38,982 nt of DNA, taken from assembly GCA_030595785.1 (NCBI GenBank), contig JAUVCG010000002.1, positions 1 through 38,982 on the forward strand. The letters run 5' to 3'. Each line of letters begins with the position of its first letter. Position 1 is the first letter of the stretch. The translations under genes were made by a program, and so were the position numbers. This DNA comes from Kiritimatiellales bacterium (lineage in GTDB: Bacteria > Verrucomicrobiota > Kiritimatiellia > Kiritimatiellales > Pontiellaceae). The notes under the pieces were generated by a model, which ran no database searches, was not told the origin of the DNA, and was given only the letters and a program-made list of their open reading frames with translations. Positions 32,339-38,982 of the stretch are shown here, in pieces.

Positions 32339-32777
32339 ATGGAACAGTTGATTGTTAAGAGTGGGATTGATGGAAAAATTCTTCTGATTCGCGGGATTCA
32401 GGTAATGCTGGATCGGGATCTGGCGGAACTCTACGGCGTTGAAACAAAAATTCTTAATCGAGCGGTGAATCGGAATAGTGACCGGTTTCCCGAGGAGTTC
32501 CGTTTTCGACTGACCAAGGAGGAGTCTGAAAACTTGATGTGCCAAAATGGAACCTCAAGTTTGGTGTCACAATATGTAATACCTGATGACGAAGACTTGA
32601 GGTCGCAAAATGCGACCTCAAGTGGAGCACATGGCGGGCGTCGCTATTTTCCTGATCCTCGATGAAACCGCAGTCTATCACATCGGTGCATCCTTGAAGG
32701 ATCTGGGCAAAAAATGGTTCGCCTTCTCCAAAATCGAAAAGGATGCGCTCAATATTGTCGAACGGCTTCCAAAATGA
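32339..32777 (+). pseudogene. ORF6N-domain protein, frameshifted/deleted
   Basis: The first frame gives MEQLIVKSGIDGKILLIRG, then VMLDRDLAELYGVETKILNRAV, then NSDRFPEEFRFRLTKEE, the ORF6N (KilA-N-related) DNA-binding domain found in phage antirepressors and mobile elements. It reads to HGGRRYFPDPR and stops. The downstream end of the same family, TAVYHIGASLKDLGKKWFAFSKI, continues in another frame (about 32652-32777), and the middle (the YLPYAFTEQG... part) is missing, so a deletion with frameshift has broken the gene. The central NLMCQNGTSS...LRSQNATSS stretch looks internally duplicated. ATG 32339 is the likely start. Confidence 0.75.
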
Positions 32778-32844
32778 GCAGAATAGTAAACAGGAAGATT
32801 TCCGAACTGCTTCCCTGAATTTCTCGGAAAGTGGATAGAAAAGG

Positions 32845-32869
32845 GTAGGGCGGCATCGCCGAGGCCGCC
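32845..32869. repeat. REP-like palindrome C
   Basis: Same 25-base sequence as copy B (GTAGGGCGGCATCG...GGCCGCC), lying after the ORF6N remnant. It is followed at once by a 7-base-period array (32874-32894). Confidence 0.75.
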
Positions 32870-32873
32870 TTCT

Positions 32874-32894
32874 GCCTACAGCCTCAAGCCTTTC
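32874..32894. repeat. 7-bp-period tandem repeat, three units
   Basis: GCCTACA GCCTCAA GCCTTTC, identical to the last three units at 32199-32219. Confidence 0.7.
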
Positions 32895-32917
32895 TACAAT
32901 GCCGCCGTTTTTTCATT

Positions 32918-33027
32918 CCTCGCAGAGCCGCAGAGATCGCGGAGCATGAAAACAAATGTATTCCGACGGAAAAGGAATCCAGTACATCCTGCTAAACGCG
33001 CTCTGCGCACTCCGCGCCTCTGCGAGG
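32918..33027. repeat. Imperfect 28-bp inverted repeat of the CGCAGAG type
   Basis: The left arm 32918-32945 starts CCTCGCAGAGCCGCAGAG and the right arm 33000-33027 ends GCGCCTCTGCGAGG. The arms match inversely at about 23 of 28 bases with a 54-base spacer. CGCAGAG-rich intergenic repeats are common in environmental genomes. No gene lies in this stretch (32778-33109). Confidence 0.6.
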
Positions 33028-33063
33028 AACATGTCTGTGTTGATCAGTGGCATTCTTTCGCCA

Positions 33064-33098
33064 AGCTAAAGTCTAAGGTCTACAGCCTAAGGCCTCGC
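33064..33098. repeat. 7-bp-period tandem repeat, degenerate
   Basis: AGCTAAA GTCTAAG GTCTACA GCCTAAG GCCTCGC, just before the stop of the HTH-SNase gene (33110). Confidence 0.5.
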
Positions 33099-33109
33099 GG
33101 CAACGCCGC

Positions 33110-33667
33110 CTAATACTCGCGGTATTCCGCAAATCCCCCTGCGACAAGCTTGTCATTAATGTTCACAAATCCATCATTTTCAGGCAGCCAGATTTCAGCG
33201 AGGTAGCGGCCATATTTTCCGCGCTGGTCCTTGATCGTTTCAATGATCACTTCCTTGCCGTCGATTAATTCCCGCAGCGCGTCGCGCGAAGCGATGCCGA
33301 CGGCTTTGGTGTCGCCCGTAAGCTCCGGTGCATTGATGCGGACAAGCCGCAGTTTTTCATTGCGGAGCCAAATGCCCAGTCCGAGATCGATATCCACCCG
33401 GCAGGTATCACCGTCATACACCGAGCGCACCAGCGCGTTATAGTGGTAGAGTTCGGCCTCCTTCGAAATCAGGTTCAGCTTCTTTCCCAGCGCATCGATA
33501 TACTGCTCCAGCGTTGCGATCCGGAAGTCGCTGTCACCATTTTCCAGATGGCTGATCGTCGACTGCGCAATGCCGGACCTTTCGCTGATTTCAGTCTGTG
33601 ACAAACCACTTTTCCGCCGCTCAAACCTCAGCAGCACCCCGATTTTTTGACCCTTTTCATCACTCAT
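33110..33667 (-). CDS. XRE helix-turn-helix fused to a staphylococcal-nuclease-like domain
   Basis: A 185-residue two-domain protein. Residues about 8-64 are an HTH_3 DNA-binding domain (GLSQTEISERSGIAQSTISHLE). Residues about 77-185 are an SNase-like OB-fold (PF00565): YDGDT (Asp85, Asp87), LRLVRINAPEL (Arg107 and Glu115, matching the catalytic Arg and Glu) and RGKYGRYLAEIW (Arg154). The Asp that helps bind calcium in Staphylococcus nuclease is Asn here, as in many RINAPE-type relatives. There is no signal peptide, so the nuclease would act inside the cell. The second of two adjacent ATGs is chosen because GGAGG is then 5 bases away. Two matching inverted repeats upstream suggest it binds its own promoter. 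Confidence 0.85.
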   Translation of the reverse strand: MSDEKGQKIGVLLRFERRKSGLSQTEISERSGIAQSTISHLENGDSDFRIATLEQYIDALGKKLNLISKEAELYHYNALVRSVYDGDTCRVDIDLGLGIWLRNEKLRLVRINAPELTGDTKAVGIASRDALRELIDGKEVIIETIKDQRGKYGRYLAEIWLPENDGFVNINDKLVAGGFAEYREY

Positions 33668-33681
33668 CATGCCCTCCAGGC

Positions 33682-33699
33682 TATATCGTATACGCTATA
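33682..33699. promoter_or_regulatory. Operator 1 of the HTH-SNase gene
   Basis: TATATCG-TATA-CGCTATA, 7-base arms with one mismatch around a 4-base centre. It lies 14 bases before the ribosome-proximal start region of the HTH-SNase gene and shares its layout with operator 2. Confidence 0.6.
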
Positions 33700-33733
33700 A
33701 GAAGCATTTTTAATGCCGATAAAAAGGAATAAA

Positions 33734-33751
33734 TATAGCGAGAACGCTATA
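33734..33751. promoter_or_regulatory. Operator 2 of the HTH-SNase gene
   Basis: TATAGCG-AGAA-CGCTATA, perfect 7-base arms. Its centre is 52 bases (about five helical turns) from the centre of operator 1, so two repressor dimers could sit on the same DNA face. Confidence 0.6.
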
Positions 33752-33850
33752 ATAACCAAGACTGATCAACCCCCTGATTCAGTGCCCTCCCTCCGAAACT
33801 CAGGAACTGCTCGTCCAAATCAGAAAGCAGCTGAGGGATGTACCACGAAA

Positions 33851-33907
33851 TTGCCATTGCACTTCGTTTCATTGCCGTCCCTTCGGGCCAGCCTCGCTTC
33901 GCGTCAC
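33851..33907. repeat. 57-bp interspersed repeat, second copy
   Basis: Starts TTGCCATTGCACTTCGTTTC and ends TTCGCGTCAC. About 43 of 57 bases match 29744-29800. Confidence 0.5.
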
Positions 33908-33938
33908 GAAATACACGAAAGTTGGATTGGCCGCAAAG

Positions 33939-33963
33939 GTAGGGCGGCCTCGCCGAGGCCGCC
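33939..33963. repeat. REP-like palindrome D
   Basis: GTAGGGCGGCCTCGCCGAGG then CCGCC. Here the stem GGCGGCCTCG/CGAGGCCGCC is a perfect palindrome with a single central base, because C replaces the A of copies B and C. The rest of 33752-34108 shows no gene. Confidence 0.7.
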
Positions 33964-34108
33964 GTCTGCAAGGATTATCCCGCCGGCTATCTAGTCGTTT
34001 CACGACGTAAAGTCCTTGCCACAAAGTTCGCTACAATGAGTAGCTGCCGACTCAAACTCCTTCATTTCTTACGTGATCCCTAGTAAAAAATACTAAGGAG
34101 CTTGCAGA

Positions 34109-34159
34109 ATGCCGTGTTCTTTCCTAATGTTTTTAATGACTCAATATCTATGTTCCTAA
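34109..34159 (+). CDS. Possible 16-residue leader peptide before the giant helicase gene
   Basis: AAGGAG (34095-34100) precedes ATG 34109 at good spacing, and the frame MPCSFLMFLMTQYLCS ends at TAA 34157-34159, four bases before the ATG of the helicase gene. The helicase ATG has no ribosome-binding site of its own and its frame has a stop at 34137-34139. Reinitiation after this short ORF would explain how it is translated. Confidence 0.4.
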   Translation: MPCSFLMFLMTQYLCS

Positions 34160-34163
34160 TGCC

Positions 34164-37100
34164 ATGAATAGAGTGAAAAAGATCCTAAATAGAAGCCTTC
34201 TTCTGGATTTGGAAACAACTCCAAATGGGAAAGTTCTGAAGGTCGGAGCGGTTTGCAGTGGTAAGGAAAGCTACTTAAAAGGGCGCTTTTCTCAGACTGA
34301 TGTAAGCAAGGTGCTAAATGAGCTTGGAAAAGATGCCGACTATGTTCTCGGGCATAACATCCTCGATCATGATCTCCCTATCCTTCAGAAGCAATTTCCC
34401 GCTCTCCACCTTCATACGCTGCCTGTAATCGACACCCTGTTTTTATCTCCAATCGCTTTTCCTGAAAATCCCTACCACCACTTGGTAAAAGACTGCCGTT
34501 TGTTAAGCACCGCGTTGAATGATCCTGTTTGTGATGCCCGAAATTCGGGGCAGCTATTCAGCGACCAGTGCGTTGTTTTTGAAGCGTTGAGGGACAGTGA
34601 AAAAGAGTTGGTTCGATTTTATGCATGGGCCTTCTCGGCAACGATGCTTCCTCTTTTCCATGCATTGGAAATCGAGCCGCTCTCGGATCAGGAAGCCCGG
34701 AACTACTTCGGTTCACGGGTGACTGAACTGGGATGCCAAACCGCCGCTCAATCCTTAGCGCTGGAAATTGCTCAATTGGAGTTGAGGGAGTCTTCGGCCT
34801 ATGCCTTGGCTTGGTTGCGTATTGCCGGGTCAAATTCGATCATTCCGCCTTGGGTTCGGCACCGCTTCCCTGAAGTAGCAAGCATTGTACGCCGCTTACG
34901 GGACAAAGGCTGTTCTGCCCCATCATGTTCCTACTGCCAAACGAATCATAATCCACAAGTGCAACTGAAGCGTTTCTTTGGTTTTGACGACTTTAGGGCG
35001 CAACCCGCTGCGCCGGATGGTGGGAGTTTACAGGAGGCCATCATCCGCACAGGAATGAATGATATCCCCCTCCTTGCCATCTTGCCGACCGGAGGTGGGA
35101 AATCGCTTTGCTTTCAATTACCCGCGCTGGTGCGAAATCAGCGGCTTGGCGTTTTGTCGATTGTTATTTCTCCCTTGCAGGCCTTGATGAAGGATCAGGT
35201 TGATAATCTTAACCGTCTCACGGAGTCGAATTTTGCCGCCGCACTTTATGGAATGCTTACACCACCCGAACGCGGGGATGTCATGGAGCGCGTTCGTCTT
35301 GGTGATGTTGCTCTTTTGTATGTATCCCCGGAGCAGCTACGCAATAATTCCTTCCGAAAGGTCATCAAAGAGCGCGAGATTGGCTGTTGGATATTCGATG
35401 AAGCGCATTGCCTCTCCCGGTGGGGGCACTCCTTTCGCCCGGACTATCTGTATGCTTCTCGCTTTATTCGCGAAATGGCAGAGCAGCAGGCTGTTCCTTG
35501 CCCGCCCGTTGCTTGCTTCACCGCGACAGCAAAACAGGACGTCATAGAAGAGATTCGTCAGCATTTCCAGAAGGAGCTGTCGCAGGACCTGGAACTGTTT
35601 GATGGTGGTGCAGAGAGGGTAAATCTCGACTTCGAGGTGCAGGTGGTCAATTCCGCTGATAAAAGGGAGCGCGTTCGTGAAATGCTTGTCGACCGCCTTC
35701 CTAAACCAAAGGATGGGGCGTCTGTCGTCTATTGCGCAACCCGGCACGGTACCGAAGATATGGCCATTTGGTTAAAACAAGCCGGCTTGTCGGCTGAAGC
35801 GTTTCATGCGGGACTGGAGGCGCCTGAAAAACGGCGAATACAAGAGGAATTCATCGCAGGGACCATCCAGCATATTTGCGCAACGAACGCCTTTGGTATG
35901 GGGATCGACAAGGACAACGTCCGTTTGGTAATCCATGCCGACATTCCCGGATCACTGGAAAACTATTTGCAGGAAGCGGGTCGCGCAGGCCGTGATAGAA
36001 ATCAGGCGCGGTGCATTTTGCTCTACGATAAGCAGGATGTTGAAACCCAGTTTTCATTAAGTGCCTTTTCCCGGCTTACCCGCCATGACATTGCACAAAT
36101 CCTGCGCGGCCTGCGCCGTGCCAAGCGTGACGATAAAAATGCAGTCGTCATAACGTCGGGGGAAATTCTCCGGGATGAGGAAGTCGATACGGGATTCAAT
36201 ACAACCGATCCCATGGCATCCACCAAGATCAATACAGCCGTCTCCATGCTGGAGCGGGGTAGTTTTGTTCAACGCGATGAAAACAGGACCAGCGTGCTGC
36301 AGGTTCAGCCACTGGTTCGATCAGTGGATGACGCCGTCAAGAAGATCGATGCACTTAATCTATCGAAAAAGGTTCGGAGTCAATGGCTGGAAATGTTGGG
36401 TGCCATTTTTAACAGCAATCCGAATGAAGGACTCAGTGCCGACAATTTGGCAGAGCTTCCTTCAATGGCGTTGGCGGAAGATTCCGCAGTATACCGTACA
36501 CTACGCCATGACACCTTACCGGTAATACGTATCCTTAACGATATGGTGAACGCGCAGCTCATCAAAAAAGATACGTTGATGAGCGCCTACGTAAAGGTTC
36601 GGTGTACAAACGCATCAGATAAGGTCTTATCAAAAATCTGTGAATTAGAAATAGCCATGATCGCTATCATGCGCGAAGAAGAACCCGATGCCGATGGTTG
36701 GCTGGTTCTGGGTCTTCGTCGACTGAATCAGCGACTGCATGACGAGGGTTTTGCTTGTACTTCTGATGTTATTATCAACCTGTTCAAGAGCCTTGCTCTC
36801 GATGGAAAGGGGCTTGCCGGCAACCGGGGAAGCATAGATATCAAATATCGGGATAAGGAGCATTATCGCGTAAAGCTCCAACGCTCATGGGATGATTTGG
36901 CCAAGACCGCCGAAAAGCGGCATGCTGTTTCCGGGATCATTTTGAGTGCCATAATTCGTAAGGTCCCCGCGCAATCAAGCGGCGAGCATTTGGTGGAATT
37001 CAGCGAAAGCGATATGCTGGAGGCCTTAAAAGGCGATATGTTTGTGGCCGCGCAGATCAAGGATTTCAGCGCAGCGATAGAGCGGGGGCTGCTTTTCCTT

Positions 37101-38982
37101 CATGAACAAAAATCAATAATCCTGCAGCAGGGTTTGGCCATATTCCGGCAAGCCATGACCATCACGATCCTTCCCGAGAGTAAAGGCCGGCGGTTCACGG
37201 AAGGAGACTATTCATCGCTCAAAGAACACTACAAGGAACGCAATTTTCAGATCCATGTGATGAATCGTTATGCCAGCCTCGGCCTCGAAAAGATAACAAC
37301 CGCGTTGGGGCTTGTGGCGGCCTATTTTACCATGAGCAAAACCGAGTTCGTAAAAAAATACTTTGCCGGGGAAAAGGATATGCTGGATCGCGCTACCAGT
37401 GCGGAATCCTATCAGACTATTGTTGATCAACTAAACAACGCCGTTCAAATTGCAGTGGTGTCTGCCCGGGCCAATATCAATATGCTCGTGCTCGCGGGTC
37501 CCGGATCCGGTAAAACACGGGTGATTGCACATCGTTGTGCTTATTTGTTGAGAGTTGAACGCGTTCGCCCCCATGAAATTCTGGTTGTATGCTTCAATCG
37601 TTCCGCCGCTATCAGTCTCCGGCAACGCATACGGGAGCTTGTTGGTAAGGGCGCGGCAAGGGTCACCGTTCAGACCTATCACGGTCTGGCCATGCGGCTG
37701 ATTGGAGCGTCGTTCGCGACACGTCTTGACGGCAAAGGCGAAATGCTGGACCTGGACGCAATGATTCCTGAAGCCACCAGAATGCTCCGGGGGGAATGCG
37801 ATATCCCCGGCCTTGAGCGCGATGAAATGCGTGAGCGGTTGCTTGCAGGATACCGGCATATTCTGATCGATGAATATCAGGATATTGATAAACCTCAATA
37901 CGACATGGTTTCGGCCATCGCGGGGCGGGCCCTTGAATCTGAAAATGAAGATGCCAAGCTCTCGATTCTCGCTGTAGGGGACGACGACCAGAATGTCTAC
38001 ACTTTCCGGGGGGCCAACATTCAGTTTATCCGACAGTTTAAAGAAGACTACAGCGCCCGGGCGCACTATCTGATCGAAAACTACCGATCCACGGAAAATA
38101 TCATCAACGTCTCCAATCAACTGATCGCGCTGAACCACGATCGGATGAAGACGGATCACCCCATTCAAATCAACGCAGCCCGTCGTTCTGAACCTGCCGG
38201 GAACCTCGTCCAGATCGTGGATTGCCAGAATACACTGCACCAGGCCCGTTACGTCCTGAATACAATCAAGGAATTCAGAAAGTCCGAAGGGGGCATTGCC
38301 GTTTTTTCCCGCACGAAAAAGGAACTCCATGTAATTCGGGCCGCACTCGAAGACGCGGCCATTCCTTCCATTATGGCGGCGGAAAGCAATGGTAATATTC
38401 CCCTCCATCGAATGCGGGAACCCAAAGCCCTGATTGCGTTTATAAAGCAGCTCCAGCAAGTCACGATTACGGCATCGCGTCTTCAGAATGAGTTTCAGAC
38501 ATTGCCGTGCTACGAAAAAAATAATCCATGGTGTCAAATTATTTGCGACATCCTTTGCGAGTGGGAAGACGAAACAAACAATAATGATCGATCCCCAGTC
38601 GAAGCCATCGATTTTATCTATGATGCGCTGCACGAACGTCAGCGGGAACGCGTATCGGATGGGAGCGTCTATTTATCAACCGTTCATTCCGCTAAAGGGC
38701 TTGAATTCGACCATGTCATAATGCTTGGAAAATGGGCGAGGCCATCGAACACCTCAGAGCAGGAAGAGGAACGGCGGTTGTACTATGTAGGTATGACGCG
38801 GGCGCGCAAAACACTTACATTATGCGAGCTTGAAAAGACCTCGAATCCGCACACGCGCGTGCTGGATAGTAGGGGCGTTGTGCACTCGAAGGCAGGTTTG
38901 CTTACTGATCCCCCGGACCAAGCGTTGAGCTTGAACTATGCAATAGTGGATCTTTCCAATGCCTGGATCGGATATCCGACCT
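34164..38982 (+). CDS. DEDD exonuclease-RecQ-UvrD giant fusion helicase (3' end outside window)
   Basis: One open frame of more than 1,600 codons. Residues about 10-130 are a DnaQ-like 3'-5' exonuclease: LLLDLETT (Asp15, Glu17) and LGHNILDHDLPIL. Residues about 290-640 are a RecQ helicase: LPTGGGKSLCFQLP (Lys313), DEAHCLSRWGHSFRPDY (from Asp412), CFTATA, HAGL and AGRAGRDR. The middle 650-1090 is helical and unassigned. From about 1100 comes a UvrD/Rep superfamily 1 helicase: LAGPGSGKTRVI (Lys1117), ILIDEYQDID, GDDDQNVYTFRGA, ENYRST, STVHSAKGLEFDHVI and RRLYYVGMTRARKTL. All core motifs look intact. ATG 34164 is the first start after an in-frame stop; GTG 34173 is possible. Such multi-motor proteins act in DNA repair or defence; the role here is not known. 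Confidence 0.9.
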   Translation, partial: MNRVKKILNRSLLLDLETTPNGKVLKVGAVCSGKESYLKGRFSQTDVSKVLNELGKDADYVLGHNILDHDLPILQKQFPALHLHTLPVIDTLFLSPIAFPENPYHHLVKDCRLLSTALNDPVCDARNSGQLFSDQCVVFEALRDSEKELVRFYAWAFSATMLPLFHALEIEPLSDQEARNYFGSRVTELGCQTAAQSLALEIAQLELRESSAYALAWLRIAGSNSIIPPWVRHRFPEVASIVRRLRDKGCSAPSCSYCQTNHNPQVQLKRFFGFDDFRAQPAAPDGGSLQEAIIRTGMNDIPLLAILPTGGGKSLCFQLPALVRNQRLGVLSIVISPLQALMKDQVDNLNRLTESNFAAALYGMLTPPERGDVMERVRLGDVALLYVSPEQLRNNSFRKVIKEREIGCWIFDEAHCLSRWGHSFRPDYLYASRFIREMAEQQAVPCPPVACFTATAKQDVIEEIRQHFQKELSQDLELFDGGAERVNLDFEVQVVNSADKRERVREMLVDRLPKPKDGASVVYCATRHGTEDMAIWLKQAGLSAEAFHAGLEAPEKRRIQEEFIAGTIQHICATNAFGMGIDKDNVRLVIHADIPGSLENYLQEAGRAGRDRNQARCILLYDKQDVETQFSLSAFSRLTRHDIAQILRGLRRAKRDDKNAVVITSGEILRDEEVDTGFNTTDPMASTKINTAVSMLERGSFVQRDENRTSVLQVQPLVRSVDDAVKKIDALNLSKKVRSQWLEMLGAIFNSNPNEGLSADNLAELPSMALAEDSAVYRTLRHDTLPVIRILNDMVNAQLIKKDTLMSAYVKVRCTNASDKVLSKICELEIAMIAIMREEEPDADGWLVLGLRRLNQRLHDEGFACTSDVIINLFKSLALDGKGLAGNRGSIDIKYRDKEHYRVKLQRSWDDLAKTAEKRHAVSGIILSAIIRKVPAQSSGEHLVEFSESDMLEALKGDMFVAAQIKDFSAAIERGLLFLHEQKSIILQQGLAIFRQAMTITILPESKGRRFTEGDYSSLKEHYKERNFQIHVMNRYASLGLEKITTALGLVAAYFTMSKTEFVKKYFAGEKDMLDRATSAESYQTIVDQLNNAVQIAVVSARANINMLVLAGPGSGKTRVIAHRCAYLLRVERVRPHEILVVCFNRSAAISLRQRIRELVGKGAARVTVQTYHGLAMRLIGASFATRLDGKGEMLDLDAMIPEATRMLRGECDIPGLERDEMRERLLAGYRHILIDEYQDIDKPQYDMVSAIAGRALESENEDAKLSILAVGDDDQNVYTFRGANIQFIRQFKEDYSARAHYLIENYRSTENIINVSNQLIALNHDRMKTDHPIQINAARRSEPAGNLVQIVDCQNTLHQARYVLNTIKEFRKSEGGIAVFSRTKKELHVIRAALEDAAIPSIMAAESNGNIPLHRMREPKALIAFIKQLQQVTITASRLQNEFQTLPCYEKNNPWCQIICDILCEWEDETNNNDRSPVEAIDFIYDALHERQRERVSDGSVYLSTVHSAKGLEFDHVIMLGKWARPSNTSEQEEERRLYYVGMTRARKTLTLCELEKTSNPHTRVLDSRGVVHSKAGLLTDPPDQALSLNYAIVDLSNAWIGYPT

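Noticed and set aside
32185-33098. CRISPR array
   Set aside because: The repeats are 7-base tandem units or single palindromes; there are no regular spacers and no cas genes.
33713-33994. A plus-strand frame starting MPIKRNKYSEN
   Set aside because: It runs through operator 2, a 57-base repeat and a REP palindrome, and has no domain or ribosome-binding site.
37431-38633. A 400-codon open frame on the minus strand within the UvrD part
   Set aside because: It lies wholly antisense to a frame with every UvrD motif in order, has no recognisable domain and is a shadow of the helicase codon pattern.
32060-38982. Attachment-site duplicate of the tRNA-Arg 3' end
   Set aside because: No second copy of the tRNA 3' segment was seen in the window. 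It may lie beyond the right edge.

Overview
The window looks like a chromosomal segment of a PVC-superphylum bacterium. A Kiritimatiellota/Verrucomicrobiota-type host, perhaps Pontiella-like, is my best guess. The reasons are an SHD1-domain secreted protein, a ThuA remnant beside a Gfo/Idh/MocA oxidoreductase, a GH88-type hydrolase locus, PQQ-type propeller and transglutaminase exported proteins, a TonB-like anchored protein, and several families of short interspersed repeats. This placement is inference from gene content only.

Layout. (1) 1-2072 is an eroded edge: a small Lys-rich ORF, tRNA-Leu(UAA), a truncated IS110 transposase and a truncated exported protein. (2) 2031-14744 is the centrepiece, an approximately 11 kb leftward one-carbon/corrinoid gene set. 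In transcription order it encodes a MetF-MetV-methyltransferase fusion, formate-THF ligase (fhs), a corrinoid protein, a 2Fe-2S/ASKHA corrinoid-reactivating protein, a DUF1638 protein, a UroD(MtaA-like)-thioredoxin fusion, a CobW GTPase and a homocysteine S-methyltransferase. A PocR-like/AraC regulator is divergent from it. (3) 14960-17281 holds an SHD1 protein, a TonB-like anchored protein and a ThuA fragment. (4) 17288-22421 is a carbohydrate locus (oxidoreductase, cupin, GH88-family hydrolase) divergent from an XRE-cupin regulator and an SDR, followed by a broken aldo-keto reductase. (5) 22457-26868 is tamA-tamB, followed by a VOC-family protein. (6) 27300-34100 is repeat-rich. It holds REP-like palindromes, a REP-associated transposase remnant, an HTH protein, a PQQ propeller, two lipoproteins, tRNA-Arg(UCG), a broken ORF6N gene and an HTH-SNase fusion with two matching operators. 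(7) 34164 to the end is a giant DEDD exonuclease-RecQ-UvrD fusion that runs off the window.

How the genes work together. The parts of cobalamin-dependent methionine synthase (MetH) are present here as separate polypeptides: the homocysteine domain (2031-2921), the methyl-THF domain (C-terminus of 10779-13220) and the B12 domain (8139-8765). The S-adenosylmethionine reactivation domain is replaced by an ATP/2Fe-2S activator (6493-8133). MetF/MetV and Fhs link this to formate and folate C1 units. The set could be a split methionine synthase, or a methyl-donor demethylation pathway whose substrate-specific methyltransferase lies elsewhere. The MtaA-like, DUF1638 and PocR-like components keep the second reading open. 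The nuclease/helicase genes beside tRNA-Arg may form a small genome-defence or repair island; that is inference.
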